Below, one piece after another: positions 46,295 to 55,334 of a stretch of DNA of 64,000 bases (position 1 is the first letter of the stretch; every line of letters starts with the position of its first letter). Source of the DNA: Chloroflexota bacterium (lineage in GTDB: Bacteria > Chloroflexota > UBA11872); the NCBI GenBank assembly GCA_022821905.1, contig JAJECS010000029.1, positions 1 through 64,000 on the forward strand, read 5' to 3'. Below the pieces are notes generated by a model. That model worked only from the letters and a program-made list of their open reading frames with translations, was not told the origin of the DNA and made no database searches. The position numbers and the translations under genes are program-made.

Positions 46295-47344
46295 ATGACC
46301 GGCAGCCCTCGCATGGACCACCAAACCATGCGGACGTTCGCCGCCGATGTGATGGCCGCCGCCGGATGTTCGGCCGAGGAGGCGGACAGCGTCGCCGACG
46401 TGCTGGTGGAAGCGGACCTGCGCGGCCTGTATTCGCACGGCGTGATGCGGCTGACGCTCTACACCGACTGGATTCGCGAAGGCCGCATGCGCCCCGGCGC
46501 CGAGATTCGGGAGGTTGTTTCGGGGCCGGCGGTCGCCGTATTGGACGCCGACGGAGCCCTCGGCCCAGTGTCCGCCGCGCGCGGCGTCGACCGCGCCGTC
46601 GAGCTTGCCCTCGCCGGCGCCGCGGCGTTCGTCTTCGTGAAGAACGGCACCCACTTCGGTCCGGCGGCGCATTGGGCGCTGCGAGCGGCCGAGCACGACT
46701 GCATCGGGTTCTGCTCCAGCAACGGCGGCGGCGTGGCCGGCGTGCTGGCCTATGGCAGCCGGGAGGTGGCCCTGACCAACGGCCCCATCGCCTGGGCGCT
46801 GCCGGCAAGCAGGCATCCGGCGCTCGTGGCCGACATGGCCGTGGGCGCGGCCGCGATGGGCAAGGTGCGGGTGGCGCGGGCGGCCGGCACGCCGATTCCC
46901 GACGACTGGGGCGTGGATGCAGACGGCAATCCGACCACCGACCCGGCCGCGCTCGTCAACCTGATTCCGTTTGCGGGACCCAAGGGCTACGGACTCGGCA
47001 TCGTGACCGAGACGCTGGCGGGCATCCTGGCGGGCGCGGTGGCCCGAGTGAACCGGAAGCCCGACGATCCGCAGCCGGTGGGGCAGGTGTTCGGCGCGAT
47101 CAACATTGCCGCGTTCCGGCCCGTGGCGGAGTTTCGCGCGGACGTCGACGACACCATCGACCGGATCCACGCCATTCCGCCGGCGGAGGGATCCGACGGA
47201 GTGATGGCTCCGGGCGAGCCCGAGTGGCGGCGGCGCGAGGCCTCCCTAGCGGACGGCATCGAGTACCCGGACGGCCTGCTGGAAGACCTGGCCGACACCG
47301 CACTCGGCCTCGGCGTCACGCCATTCTGGAGCGATGCGCCATGA
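46295..47344 (+). CDS. Ldh2/malate-lactate dehydrogenase family oxidoreductase (copy B)
   Basis: A 349-residue member of the Ldh2 family. Catalytic histidines are in RGLYSHG and NGTHFGPA, and nucleotide-site blocks are NGPIAWALP and GPKGYGL. Its TGA overlaps the next gene's ATG (ATGA), so it is translationally coupled to copy C. Residue differences are widespread, so the two are not recent duplicates. Related proteins reduce cyclic imines (piperideine/pyrroline carboxylates) or oxidise hydroxy acids. The ATG at 46313 is an alternative start. Confidence 0.87.
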   Translation: MTGSPRMDHQTMRTFAADVMAAAGCSAEEADSVADVLVEADLRGLYSHGVMRLTLYTDWIREGRMRPGAEIREVVSGPAVAVLDADGALGPVSAARGVDRAVELALAGAAAFVFVKNGTHFGPAAHWALRAAEHDCIGFCSSNGGGVAGVLAYGSREVALTNGPIAWALPASRHPALVADMAVGAAAMGKVRVARAAGTPIPDDWGVDADGNPTTDPAALVNLIPFAGPKGYGLGIVTETLAGILAGAVARVNRKPDDPQPVGQVFGAINIAAFRPVAEFRADVDDTIDRIHAIPPAEGSDGVMAPGEPEWRRREASLADGIEYPDGLLEDLADTALGLGVTPFWSDAP

Positions 47345-48417
47345 CCGCCGCGACCCATGTCTCCTACGACACCAGCGGCCCGGTGGTCGCTCGGGGAGAA
47401 TTGGAATCCTTCGCGAGCAAGCTGCTGGAAGCCGTGGGAGTGGACCCGGCGGGCGCCGACCTGACGGCACGAACGCTGGTGCACGCGGACCTGCGCGGGG
47501 TGCACTCGCACGGCGTGCGGATGCTGCCGCTGTATCTGAGGACGCTGGCGAGCAACTCCCTGAATCCCAGGCCGACGGTGCGGGAAGTCAGCAGCGGCCC
47601 CGGCCACGCGACGTTCGACGGAGACAACGGGATGGGCCAGATCGCCTCCGAGATTGCGATGAGCCGGGCGATCGAGCTAGCCCACGAGTTTGGCGTCGGA
47701 ATGACGGTCGTCGACAACACCGGCCACTTCGGCGCAGCCGGCTATTGGGTCATCATGGCGGCGGAGGCGGGCTGCATGGGCTATTGCGCCAGCAACCTGC
47801 GCGGTCCCGTGCTGCTGGCGACCGGGGGCCGCGGCGGGGCCGCCGGCAACAACCCACTGGCCTGGGCCTTCCCCGGCAGGCGCCACCGTCCCACGGTGCT
47901 GGACATGGCGACCGGGGCCGTGGCGCTGGGCAAGATCGCGGCACTGGGCGAGGGCGGATTTCAAGCCCCGGAGGGCGTCGCGGCGGATGCCGAGGGCCGG
48001 CCAACCCGCGATCCGGCCAAGGTGGCCTTCGTGGCGCCGGCCGCCGGCCCCAAGGGCTATGCGCTGGCCGTGGTGCACGACGTGCTGGTAGGCGCGCTGA
48101 CCGGCGGCGGATCGGCGCTGCAGAAGGAGCCGCTGGTGCTCGGCGGTCCGCTGGACGGCGGCCTGTTCTTCATGGCCATGGACATTGCGGCGGTGATGCC
48201 GCTGGCGGACTTCACCACGGCCATGGACGCGCAAACCGACGCGGTGAACGACCTCGAACCGGCGGCAGGCGTGGAGCGAGTGAGCATGCCGGGTCAAATC
48301 GAGTGGGACCTCTACGACGAGCGTGTAACGGCGGGCATTCCGTTTCCGGCGGGCGTGCTCGATCCGTTGGCTGAGGTCGCGAAGGGGTACGGCGTGGCCG
48401 CGCCGTGGGTTGGATAA
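47341..48417 (+). CDS. Ldh2/malate-lactate dehydrogenase family oxidoreductase (copy C)
   Basis: A 358-residue Ldh2 paralogue with RGVHSHG and NTGHFGAAGYW histidine motifs, GNNPLAWAFP and GPKGYALAV. Start coupled to copy B; stop 3 bases before the cysteine-synthase-like gene. The tight order B-C-CysK-like means the products probably act in one pathway on amino acid-derived substrates. Substrate unknown. Confidence 0.87.
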   Translation: MTAATHVSYDTSGPVVARGELESFASKLLEAVGVDPAGADLTARTLVHADLRGVHSHGVRMLPLYLRTLASNSLNPRPTVREVSSGPGHATFDGDNGMGQIASEIAMSRAIELAHEFGVGMTVVDNTGHFGAAGYWVIMAAEAGCMGYCASNLRGPVLLATGGRGGAAGNNPLAWAFPGRRHRPTVLDMATGAVALGKIAALGEGGFQAPEGVAADAEGRPTRDPAKVAFVAPAAGPKGYALAVVHDVLVGALTGGGSALQKEPLVLGGPLDGGLFFMAMDIAAVMPLADFTTAMDAQTDAVNDLEPAAGVERVSMPGQIEWDLYDERVTAGIPFPAGVLDPLAEVAKGYGVAAPWVG

Positions 48418-48420
48418 GCG

Positions 48421-49392
48421 ATGAGCGCCACTCAACCCAACCGACCGCTTGATTCCGTGCTGGGCGCGATCGGCAACACGCCGGTCGTGGAGTTGTCGCG
48501 TCTTACGAGGGATCTGCCCGGTCGGCTGGTGGTGAAGCTCGACTACCTGCAGCCCGGATTCTCGAAGAAAGACCGCGTGGCGCTGCGGATGATCGAGGAC
48601 GCCGAGGCCAGCGGCGAGCTGCGGCCCGGACAGCCCGTGGTGGAGCTGACCAGCGGCAACGCCGGCACCGGCTTCTCCATCGTGTGCGCGGTGAAGGGCT
48701 ATCACTTCGTGGCGGTGATGTCTCGGGGAAACTCCGAGGAGCGGGCGCGCATGATGCGGGCGCTGGGCGCCGAAGTCGTGCTGGTGGACCAGTTGCCCGA
48801 GTCGACGCCGGGCCAGGTCTCGGGCGCGGATCTCGACCTGGTGGAGGCCGAGGCCCAGCGCATCGTGCGGGAGCGTGGCGCCTTTCGACCGGACCAGTTC
48901 CGGTTGCGCAGCAACTATCGGGCGCATCGCGACACGACCGGTCCGGAGCTGGTGGCGCAGACGGACGGGGACATCGACGCCTTTTGCGACATGGCGGGTT
49001 CGGGCGGAACGGTGGGCGGGACGTCGGCGGCGCTCAAGAAGGCCATCCCAGGCGTCAAGTGCTACGTGGTGGAGCCGGTCGGCGCCGCGGTGCTGGCAGG
49101 CAAGCCGATCGTGAACGCGGACCACCGCATCCAAGGCGCGGGCTACTCGCGGTCGGAGCTGGCGAACATTCCGTCGGAGGTGGTGGACGGATTTCTGACC
49201 ATCGACGACGAGGCGGCGACCGAGACGACGCGTCGGCTGGCGCGCGAGGAAGGCATTTTCGCCGGCTTTTCATCCGGGGCGAACGTATCGGCGGCCCTGG
49301 AGCTGCTGCAGGGCGAATTCAAGGGCGGCACGGTGGCCACGATCATCAACGACTCGGGACTGAAGTACCTCAGCACCGACCTCTGGGACTAG
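48421..49392 (+). CDS. Cysteine synthase/beta-replacing PLP enzyme
   Basis: A 323-residue fold-type II PLP enzyme. It has GAIGNTPVVEL at the start and the PLP lysine K50 in FSKKDRVAL, where cysteine synthases usually read SVKDR. The asparagine loop is TSGNAGTG (77-84) instead of TSGNTGIG, and the phosphate loop is GSGGTVGGTS. The altered catalytic segments suggest a substrate other than O-acetylserine, for example making a diaminopropionate- or other beta-substituted alanine, or a beta-elimination. It is the third gene of the Ldh2 run. Confidence 0.85.
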   Translation: MSATQPNRPLDSVLGAIGNTPVVELSRLTRDLPGRLVVKLDYLQPGFSKKDRVALRMIEDAEASGELRPGQPVVELTSGNAGTGFSIVCAVKGYHFVAVMSRGNSEERARMMRALGAEVVLVDQLPESTPGQVSGADLDLVEAEAQRIVRERGAFRPDQFRLRSNYRAHRDTTGPELVAQTDGDIDAFCDMAGSGGTVGGTSAALKKAIPGVKCYVVEPVGAAVLAGKPIVNADHRIQGAGYSRSELANIPSEVVDGFLTIDDEAATETTRRLAREEGIFAGFSSGANVSAALELLQGEFKGGTVATIINDSGLKYLSTDLWD

Positions 49393-49514
49393 CGCGAGCG
49401 GCCGATTGACCGTGGGTCGTGATCGGCGCGCAACTGCGACACAATGGCGAGCATCGACATCGACCGGGCGCTGATCGCGCCCACAACCCATCCGAGGCAC
49501 AAGGAGCAGTGACG

Positions 49515-49841
49515 ATGAGCATCAACCACCGAGACGGCCGTCCGATCATCGACATGGGCGACGGCGTGCAGCGGCGCACGATGGTGTGGGGCGACCGCAT
49601 GCTGCTGGCGGAGATTCACTTCGAGGCCGGCGGCGCCGTGCCGCGGCACGATCACGTCTACGAGCAGATCGGTTACTGCATCAGCGGAAGTCTCGAGCTG
49701 GACGTGGGCGACGACACGACGGTGGTCAAGGCCAATACCTCCTGGGTGATTCCCGGCAATGCACCGCACGCGGCGCGCGCCCTCGAGCCGAGCTTCGTGA
49801 TCGAGATTTGGAACCCGGCGCGCGACGACTACAAGGACTAG
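49515..49841 (+). CDS. Cupin-domain protein
   Basis: A 108-residue single cupin. The first motif contains the HDH metal pair and Glu/Gln in PRHDHVYEQIGYCISG, and the second, PGNAPHAA, gives the final His. Such proteins are small isomerases, dioxygenases or sensors. AAGGAG lies 8 bases before the ATG, which decides the start. It follows the cysteine-synthase-like gene by about 120 bases and may belong to the same metabolic group. Confidence 0.85.
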   Translation: MSINHRDGRPIIDMGDGVQRRTMVWGDRMLLAEIHFEAGGAVPRHDHVYEQIGYCISGSLELDVGDDTTVVKANTSWVIPGNAPHAARALEPSFVIEIWNPARDDYKD

Positions 49842-49938
49842 CCCCGGCTTTCTTCGCCGTGCCCCTCATGCCGCCTGAACCGGCGTTGCGGCCGATGGAC
49901 GCAGCCGCTTGAGCACATCCGGCGGCGTCACGCGGCGC

Positions 49939-51210
49939 ATGTCGCGCGCGACGATCGAGATTCTGCGCGACAACCTGACGCTCATTCCCTTCGTCACCGC
50001 GGGTGGGCTTGCCGCCGCCGGCTTCCAGGTGTTTCTCTCGCGCACCCTCGAAAAAGAGGTCTACGGCGAGACGTTTGTCGTGCTCGGCGTTCTCTCGGTT
50101 CTGGGGGCGTCCACCCTGGTCATCCAGACGGTCGTCGCGCGGAGCAGCGCGCGGCTCTTTGCGTTGGAGCGGCTGGCGGATATGCGCCTGGCGGCGTGGA
50201 CCGCCGGCCGGCGACTGACCATTGCGGCGATCCTGCTCACCGCAATCCTTGCCGCGCTCACACCACTGCTGGTGCGCGCGCTGCAACTGACCAGCCCGTG
50301 GCCCATGCTGGTGGCCGCGGTCGGGGCCGGCTTGGGGCTGGTGGAGCCGCTGTTCCGCGGCATCACGCAAGGGGCGAGGGACTTCGTGGCGCACGGCGCC
50401 GTCGTGGCGATGCATGGGTTTGGCCGTCTCGGCGTTGGAGCCGTCGGCGTGGTGGCCGGGGGTGGATCGACCGGCGCGCTGCTGGCAGGCCCAGGAGGCG
50501 CGCTCGCCGCCATAGGCACGGGAGTGGTGGCGCTCCGACGCCTCCTGCGCGGCGATTCCGAGCCGGCCAACCGGTCACGTTCAGGCGAGCCGCCGTGGGT
50601 GCACATTCGAGTCGGCCTGATCGTCACCATCATGGTCGCCATGCTGCACCTGGACGGGCTGGCGATGCGCGTGTTCCATCCCCCAGACGTCGCCGCCGAC
50701 TACGCCGTCCTCGCGGTGATCGGCCGGATGGTGTACTGGAGCGGGATCACGATTGGGCTGGTGCTGCTGCCCTTTGTGGTTCAGGCCGCCACGCGCGGCG
50801 AGGACTACGTGCGGGCCTACCTGATCAGCGTGGGACTGATGGTGTTTGCCGGGTCGATCACGGCGTTCGTCGTGCTGCTGTGGCCCGAGTTCGTCTACGG
50901 CGTGGCGTTCCGGGACGAATACACGCTCGACACGACGCTCTTGCCGATGTATGTGGCCGCAGCGGCGATGCTGGCCATTGCGACAATGACGGCGAGTCTC
51001 CACATCGGTGCGTCCAATCTGCGGGTATGGATTCCCCTGGCGGTATTGGTGGCGGGGACCCTCGTGGCATTTGGCGTGGCGCATGAAAGCGCGCGCCAGG
51101 TGGTAACCGTTGTCCTCGTGGCGGACGCCCTGGCCTTCGTCTACCTGGTCGGGGAGGCCGCGCTGCTCGCACGGCGGGGGCCGGAGAATCCTCCAATCCG
51201 TTCGCCCTGA
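49939..51210 (+). CDS. Polysaccharide flippase-like (MATE/Wzx) membrane protein
   Basis: About 423 residues with 11-12 hydrophobic segments, one Gly-rich helix pair near 165-215 and an overall layout of MVF/MATE-type polysaccharide exporters. I prefer the ATG at 49939 (MSRATIEIL) over the TTG at 49909. Its last codons (PPIRSP and the stop) are within the R3 repeat beginning at 51198. Placed upstream of, and convergent with, the GDP-6-deoxyhexose operon, it could export the lipid-linked polysaccharide built from it. Confidence 0.7.
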   Translation: MSRATIEILRDNLTLIPFVTAGGLAAAGFQVFLSRTLEKEVYGETFVVLGVLSVLGASTLVIQTVVARSSARLFALERLADMRLAAWTAGRRLTIAAILLTAILAALTPLLVRALQLTSPWPMLVAAVGAGLGLVEPLFRGITQGARDFVAHGAVVAMHGFGRLGVGAVGVVAGGGSTGALLAGPGGALAAIGTGVVALRRLLRGDSEPANRSRSGEPPWVHIRVGLIVTIMVAMLHLDGLAMRVFHPPDVAADYAVLAVIGRMVYWSGITIGLVLLPFVVQAATRGEDYVRAYLISVGLMVFAGSITAFVVLLWPEFVYGVAFRDEYTLDTTLLPMYVAAAAMLAIATMTASLHIGASNLRVWIPLAVLVAGTLVAFGVAHESARQVVTVVLVADALAFVYLVGEAALLARRGPENPPIRSP

Positions 51211-51282
51211 GCGAAGTCGAAGGGCGACTCCCGAGCCGGCGGGCAGGGGCGTGGTTCGACAGGCTCACCACGAACGAATGGG
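51198..51282. repeat. R3-type repeat pair between convergent genes
   Basis: CCGTTCGCCCTGAGCGAAGT (51198-51217) and then TTCGACAGGCTCACCACGAA (51254-51273) are oppositely oriented members of the dispersed 'TTCGxCCTGAGC..GTCGAA' family. The first supplies the flippase stop codon. It separates the flippase from the convergent cupin gene. Confidence 0.7.
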
Positions 51283-51311
51283 CTCACCGCGAACGGAGTT
51301 GGGACGAGTAC

Positions 51312-51683
51312 CTACTCGGGCGAGCGGCCGTAGTCGTCGGAGAAGCGGACCACGTCGTCGGGGTGTGGGGTGGAAACTTCCAGCACGCGCACGGGGCCGT
51401 GGGGGGCGGCGAATCGATGCACGGTCCCGGCTCGAACGCGGAAGGCCTCGCCGGGTTCCATGTCGCGTGTTTGCACGGTTTCCGGCGCGGAGCCGACGGT
51501 CAGGGCCAGTCGTCCGTCGAGCACGTAGATCGTCTCGTCCTTTTCCACGTGCGCTTGCAGGCTGAGCCGGTGGCCCTCGCTGATCTCGATCACCTTGCCC
51601 AGGTAGTGCTCGCAGTTGGCGTAGATGATCTCGCGCCCCCAGGGCTTGTCCACGATGGTGACGGCGTCGGACGGCGCGCTCAT
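51312..51683 (-). CDS. Cupin protein, mannose-6-phosphate isomerase-like
   Basis: A 123-residue cupin. The block KPWGREIIYA and HVEKDETIYVLDGRL are typical of the mannose-6-phosphate isomerase type II/ManC C-terminal domain, and PGEAFRVRAGTVHRF is the second cupin motif. Its ATG overlaps the phosphomutase stop (ATGA). In this operon it most likely feeds the GDP-mannose route or controls it. Confidence 0.85.
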   Translation of the reverse strand: MSAPSDAVTIVDKPWGREIIYANCEHYLGKVIEISEGHRLSLQAHVEKDETIYVLDGRLALTVGSAPETVQTRDMEPGEAFRVRAGTVHRFAAPHGPVRVLEVSTPHPDDVVRFSDDYGRSPE

Positions 51684-53104
51684 GGGACCCCGGCGGCCGA
51701 CCGCCCAATGTCGAGCAGACGATCGACGCGGTCGGCGGAGGTCGTCTCGCAATAGATGCGCAGGAGCGGCTCGGTGCCCGAGAAGCGCACGAGCAGCCAG
51801 CTTTCGTCGGCCAGGTAGAACTTGAAGCCGTCGAAGTCGCCGCGTCGGGCCACCGGGGTGCCGTCGATGGTCTCGGGCGTCCACGCCTCCATGCGGGACA
51901 TGATCGCCTCTCGCTCCGCGGCGGGAAAGCGCAGGTCCAGGCGGCGGTAGTGGTACTCGCGTCCGAGCTTCTCGAAGAGCATCTGCACGAGCTGCGACGG
52001 GCTCTTGTCTTCGCAGATCATGAGGTCGAGGAAGAACAGGCCGGCGACGATGCCGTCTCGCTCGGGCATGTGCAGGCCGAACACATAGCCGCCGCTCTCC
52101 TCGCCGCCCATGACCGCGTTGGTGTCGCGCATGGTTGGGGCCACGTACTTCATGCCAACGCCGGTCTCGTGCACCGGCACGTCGTAGAGCCGCCCGAGCC
52201 GCTCCAGCATCGCGGACGTGGTGAGCGTCTTGACGAGGGGCCGCCGGTCGTCGCGATGCTCGAGCATGTAGTAGGCCAGCAGGGCAATGGTGCGGAGCTG
52301 GTCGACGAATTCACCGTGCTCGTCGACCACGCCCAGTCGATCGGCGTCGCCGTCGACCGCCAGTCCCACAGCGGCCCGTGCCTGTCGCACGGCATCCCCA
52401 AGGGCGTCCGTTTGGGGTGGGATGGGCTCGGGTCGCGCCAGACCCGGAAACGCCGGGTTCCACTCGGAATGAATCTCCTCAACCCGGAGCTTGCCGCCTT
52501 GAAGCAACCGCGGCAGCCAGCCGGCGCCCGAGCCGTACATGGCGTCCACGACCACGCGGAGGTCGCGCTGCCGAAGTCCGGGCAGGTCGAGCAGGTTTGG
52601 CACGTGCCTGAGATAGCTGGACCCGGGGTCGAACGTCCTGACCTGGCCGGCCTGCGGCGGGCCGAGGCTGCGAATCGCCTCGGGCGTGACTCGGGCGACG
52701 GCCGCCTCGACCTTCTCCAGGCTCGGGGGCGGCAGAGCGGCGCCGCTGGCGGTGCGGATCTTGAAGCCGTTGTCGCTGGGCGGATTGTGGCTGGCGGTGA
52801 TCATCACGGCGCCCGCCGCACCGACGCCGGCGATGCTGAATGCCGCGACAGGCGTGGGACAGGGCCGGTCGACGAGGAATGCCGGAATGCCGTTCGCGCC
52901 CAGCACGTCGGCCACGGTGCGGGCGAACTCGGGCGAGCCGAAGCGGCGGTCGTAGCCGACGACGATGCCGTTTTGCCAGGACCACTCACGGCGCACGAAG
53001 TGGGCAAAACCCTGGGCGACGCGGCGCACGTTGGCAAAGGTGTACTCATCGGCGATGGCCGCACGCCAGCCGTCGGTGCCGAAGCGGATGGTTTCGGCGG
53101 TCAT
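51680..53104 (-). CDS. Phosphomannomutase/phosphoglucomutase
   Basis: A 474-residue alpha-D-phosphohexomutase with intact catalytic loops: phosphoserine S105 in TASHNP, metal loop DGDADR (251-256), sugar loop GGEESGG and phosphate loop RFSGTEP. It provides mannose-1-phosphate (or glucose-1-phosphate). It follows rmd by 22 bases and is coupled to the cupin gene. This intact enzyme contrasts with the degenerate mutase domain at 31901-34405. Confidence 0.92.
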   Translation of the reverse strand: MTAETIRFGTDGWRAAIADEYTFANVRRVAQGFAHFVRREWSWQNGIVVGYDRRFGSPEFARTVADVLGANGIPAFLVDRPCPTPVAAFSIAGVGAAGAVMITASHNPPSDNGFKIRTASGAALPPPSLEKVEAAVARVTPEAIRSLGPPQAGQVRTFDPGSSYLRHVPNLLDLPGLRQRDLRVVVDAMYGSGAGWLPRLLQGGKLRVEEIHSEWNPAFPGLARPEPIPPQTDALGDAVRQARAAVGLAVDGDADRLGVVDEHGEFVDQLRTIALLAYYMLEHRDDRRPLVKTLTTSAMLERLGRLYDVPVHETGVGMKYVAPTMRDTNAVMGGEESGGYVFGLHMPERDGIVAGLFFLDLMICEDKSPSQLVQMLFEKLGREYHYRRLDLRFPAAEREAIMSRMEAWTPETIDGTPVARRGDFDGFKFYLADESWLLVRFSGTEPLLRIYCETTSADRVDRLLDIGRSAAGVP

Positions 53105-53126
53105 ATCTGCCTGAGCACGGCGCGGC

Positions 53127-54098
53127 TCACGCGACGATCGGCACGCAAGAGGCGAGGCGCTCGCGCACTTCGGTCAGACCATCTCGCAACGAATCATCGA
53201 GAGTCCGGCTGACGCGCCACCCGGTATCGCGGGCCATCAGGGACGGGTCGCCCACGACGACGCGGCCTTTCGCCGCTGCATTCGACCCGCCCTCTTGAAC
53301 CTCGGCCTGAATGCCGGCGATCTCGATGAGCCGGTCCACCACCGAGCGCAGCGGCGTGGCCAACCCGGAGGCGACGTTGTAGGCGGCCCCCGCCCGACCA
53401 CGCGCCGCAACGGCCTGAATGGCGTCGGCAGCATCCCGCACGTCAACGAAGTCCAGGGTGTCGCGCAGGCTCAGGGTGCGAATGACCGGCGGGGCGCCAC
53501 GGTCCAGGATCTCGGCAGCCTGCCTGGTTTGGGGCGCGGGGAAGTACTCCTCGGGCCGGCCGGGGCCGATGACGTTGAACAGGCGTAGCCGGACGATGTC
53601 GAGTCCGTCGGAGCGATGATGCTGGACGGCCTGCAAGTCCGCCGCCGCCTTGGTCGTGGCATATACCCCATCGGGTCGCTGCGGATCGTCTTCGCGAACG
53701 GGACGGTCGTGGCCATCGCGGCCGTATTGCAGGGCCGAGCCTACGACGACGAGGCGAGCGTCCGGAGCAAGCTCGCGCAGGGCCAGGATGATCCGCAGCT
53801 GCCCGAGGACGTTCACGTCGTAGGCGGCGAGGGGATCGGCCTCGGCCCGACGCGGATCGGCAATGGCGGCGAGGTTGATGACGATTGCGGGCTTCGAGGA
53901 TCGGATCGCCTCACGGACGGTGTCACCGTCGCGCAGGTCCAGCTTGACGTCGGCGTCGCCGCCGCGGTCGCCGGCGACGACCTCAGCGCCGGCCGCCCCC
54001 AGGCCCGCGACGAGGTGCCGCCCGATGAATCCGCGAGCCCCGGTGACCAGCACCCGGGCGCCGTCCCACGAGCCGTCGGCCGCCACCGCCTCTTTCAC
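53127..54098 (-). CDS. rmd: GDP-6-deoxy-D-mannose reductase-like NAD-dependent epimerase/dehydratase
   Basis: A 323-residue extended SDR. The cofactor loop [11 protein letters not shown] lies near residues 19-29, the catalytic pair is in YATTK, and VVGSALQYG and FNVIGPGRP are typical of this family. With Gmd upstream it most likely reduces GDP-4-keto-6-deoxymannose to GDP-D-rhamnose. GDP-L-fucose synthase would require an additional epimerase type with different motifs. The GTG start overlaps the gmd stop (GTGA). Confidence 0.82.
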   Translation of the reverse strand: MKEAVAADGSWDGARVLVTGARGFIGRHLVAGLGAAGAEVVAGDRGGDADVKLDLRDGDTVREAIRSSKPAIVINLAAIADPRRAEADPLAAYDVNVLGQLRIILALRELAPDARLVVVGSALQYGRDGHDRPVREDDPQRPDGVYATTKAAADLQAVQHHRSDGLDIVRLRLFNVIGPGRPEEYFPAPQTRQAAEILDRGAPPVIRTLSLRDTLDFVDVRDAADAIQAVAARGRAGAAYNVASGLATPLRSVVDRLIEIAGIQAEVQEGGSNAAAKGRVVVGDPSLMARDTGWRVSRTLDDSLRDGLTEVRERLASCVPIVA

Positions 54099-55096
54099 GC
54101 GCCGTGCCGCGACGCCATGATTTGCGCGTGCGCGAGCTCGCTCTCGACGAGCTCCATATCGGCATCGACCATGATGGTCACGAGCTCGTTGAAGGTGACG
54201 CTTGGCTCCCAGCCCAGCTTTTCCCGTGCCTTGGTCGGATCCCCGATGAGCCGGTCGACCTCGGCCGGTCGAAACAGGTCTTCGCTGGTGTAGATGTGGT
54301 CGCGGGCATTGAGCCCGAGATGCGAAAAGGCGAGCTCGGCAAACTCCTCGCCGGAGTGCGTCTCGCCCGTCGCGAGGACGTAGTCGTCCGGCTCCGGCTG
54401 CTGCAGCATCAGCCACATGGCCCGCACGTAGTCGGGCGCATAGCCCCAGTCGCGCGTCGTCGTGAGATTGCCGAACGGCACCTTGTCGATGATGCCGTGG
54501 CGCACGCGGGCGGCGTTGTAGCTCATCTTGCGGGTGACGAATTCGAGCCCGCGGCGCGGTGACTCGTGGTTGAAGCAGATGCCCGAGCAGGCATACATGT
54601 TGAAGCTCTCGCGGTAGTTGATGGTGATCCAGTGGGCGTAGAGCTTGGCGACGCCGTAGGGGCTGCGCGGATAGAACGGCGTGGACTCGCTCTGGGGCCA
54701 CTCCTGCACGGCGCCGAACATCTCGCTGCTGGACGCCTGGTAGAAGCGGATGCCGGGATCGACGGCGCGCACGGCCTCCAGCATGCGCGTGGCGCCGAGA
54801 GCGGTGACCTCGCCGGTGAGCACCGGCTGATACCACGAGGTCTGCACGAACGACTGGGCCGCCAGGTTGTAGACCTCGTCGGGCCGGTGCTTCTTGAGAA
54901 TCTCGATCAGCGAGTACTGGTCGTGCAGATCGCCCGGTTCGAGCGTGATGTCGTCCTGGATGTGCGCGATGCGTCCGTTGTTCTCGGTGCTCGTGCGGCG
55001 CACGATCCCGACGACGTGATAGCCGCGCTCGAGGAGAAACTCGGCCATGTAGGAGCCGTCTTGACCGGTGATCCCGGTGACGATGGCGGTCGGCAT
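54095..55096 (-). CDS. gmd: GDP-mannose 4,6-dehydratase
   Basis: A 333-residue extended SDR that forms GDP-4-keto-6-deoxymannose from GDP-mannose. The N-terminal [14 protein letters not shown], the NLAAQSFV block and the Tyr/Lys pair in [15 protein letters not shown] are diagnostic, as is the [10 protein letters not shown] tail block. I chose the ATG at 55096 because the upstream in-frame residues are not family-like. First gene of the gmd-rmd-phosphomutase-cupin operon. It makes the precursor of GDP-rhamnose or GDP-fucose type sugars. Confidence 0.95.
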   Translation of the reverse strand: MPTAIVTGITGQDGSYMAEFLLERGYHVVGIVRRTSTENNGRIAHIQDDITLEPGDLHDQYSLIEILKKHRPDEVYNLAAQSFVQTSWYQPVLTGEVTALGATRMLEAVRAVDPGIRFYQASSSEMFGAVQEWPQSESTPFYPRSPYGVAKLYAHWITINYRESFNMYACSGICFNHESPRRGLEFVTRKMSYNAARVRHGIIDKVPFGNLTTTRDWGYAPDYVRAMWLMLQQPEPDDYVLATGETHSGEEFAELAFSHLGLNARDHIYTSEDLFRPAEVDRLIGDPTKAREKLGWEPSVTFNELVTIMVDADMELVESELAHAQIMASRHGA

Positions 55097-55334
55097 CAGT
55101 GGCGTGTCTCGATGCTCGGTTGCGTCCGTAGTATACGTCGCAGGTTCTGGCCTCCCGATATGCCACCACACTCTTCCTAAAGTAGCCTCCACCGGAAAAC
55201 TGGTTCCATCACACTCGGTGGTTTCTTGTGTGACGTGAAATTCGATTCGTCAATGCATTTCAAGTGAATTCAATATCTTTCCTGAAATCCACTAAAGTCT
55301 CCTCAGCACCGAATTCTTGTGATACTATCGTCGA
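55097..55334. other. AT-rich gap upstream of gmd and the membrane protein
   Basis: A 238-base region shared by two divergent genes, clearly AT-rich from about 55180. It should hold promoters for both. I see no strong consensus pair. Confidence 0.4.

Noticed and set aside
46366-48417. A single 683-residue plus-strand frame across both Ldh2 genes
   Set aside because: The first part is an Arg/Gly-rich shifted reading of copy B. Only the part from 47341 is real.
53127-55169. One 680-residue minus-strand frame across rmd and gmd
   Set aside because: The rmd start at 54098 overlaps the gmd stop in another frame. The N-terminal part of the long frame is a shifted reading of gmd.
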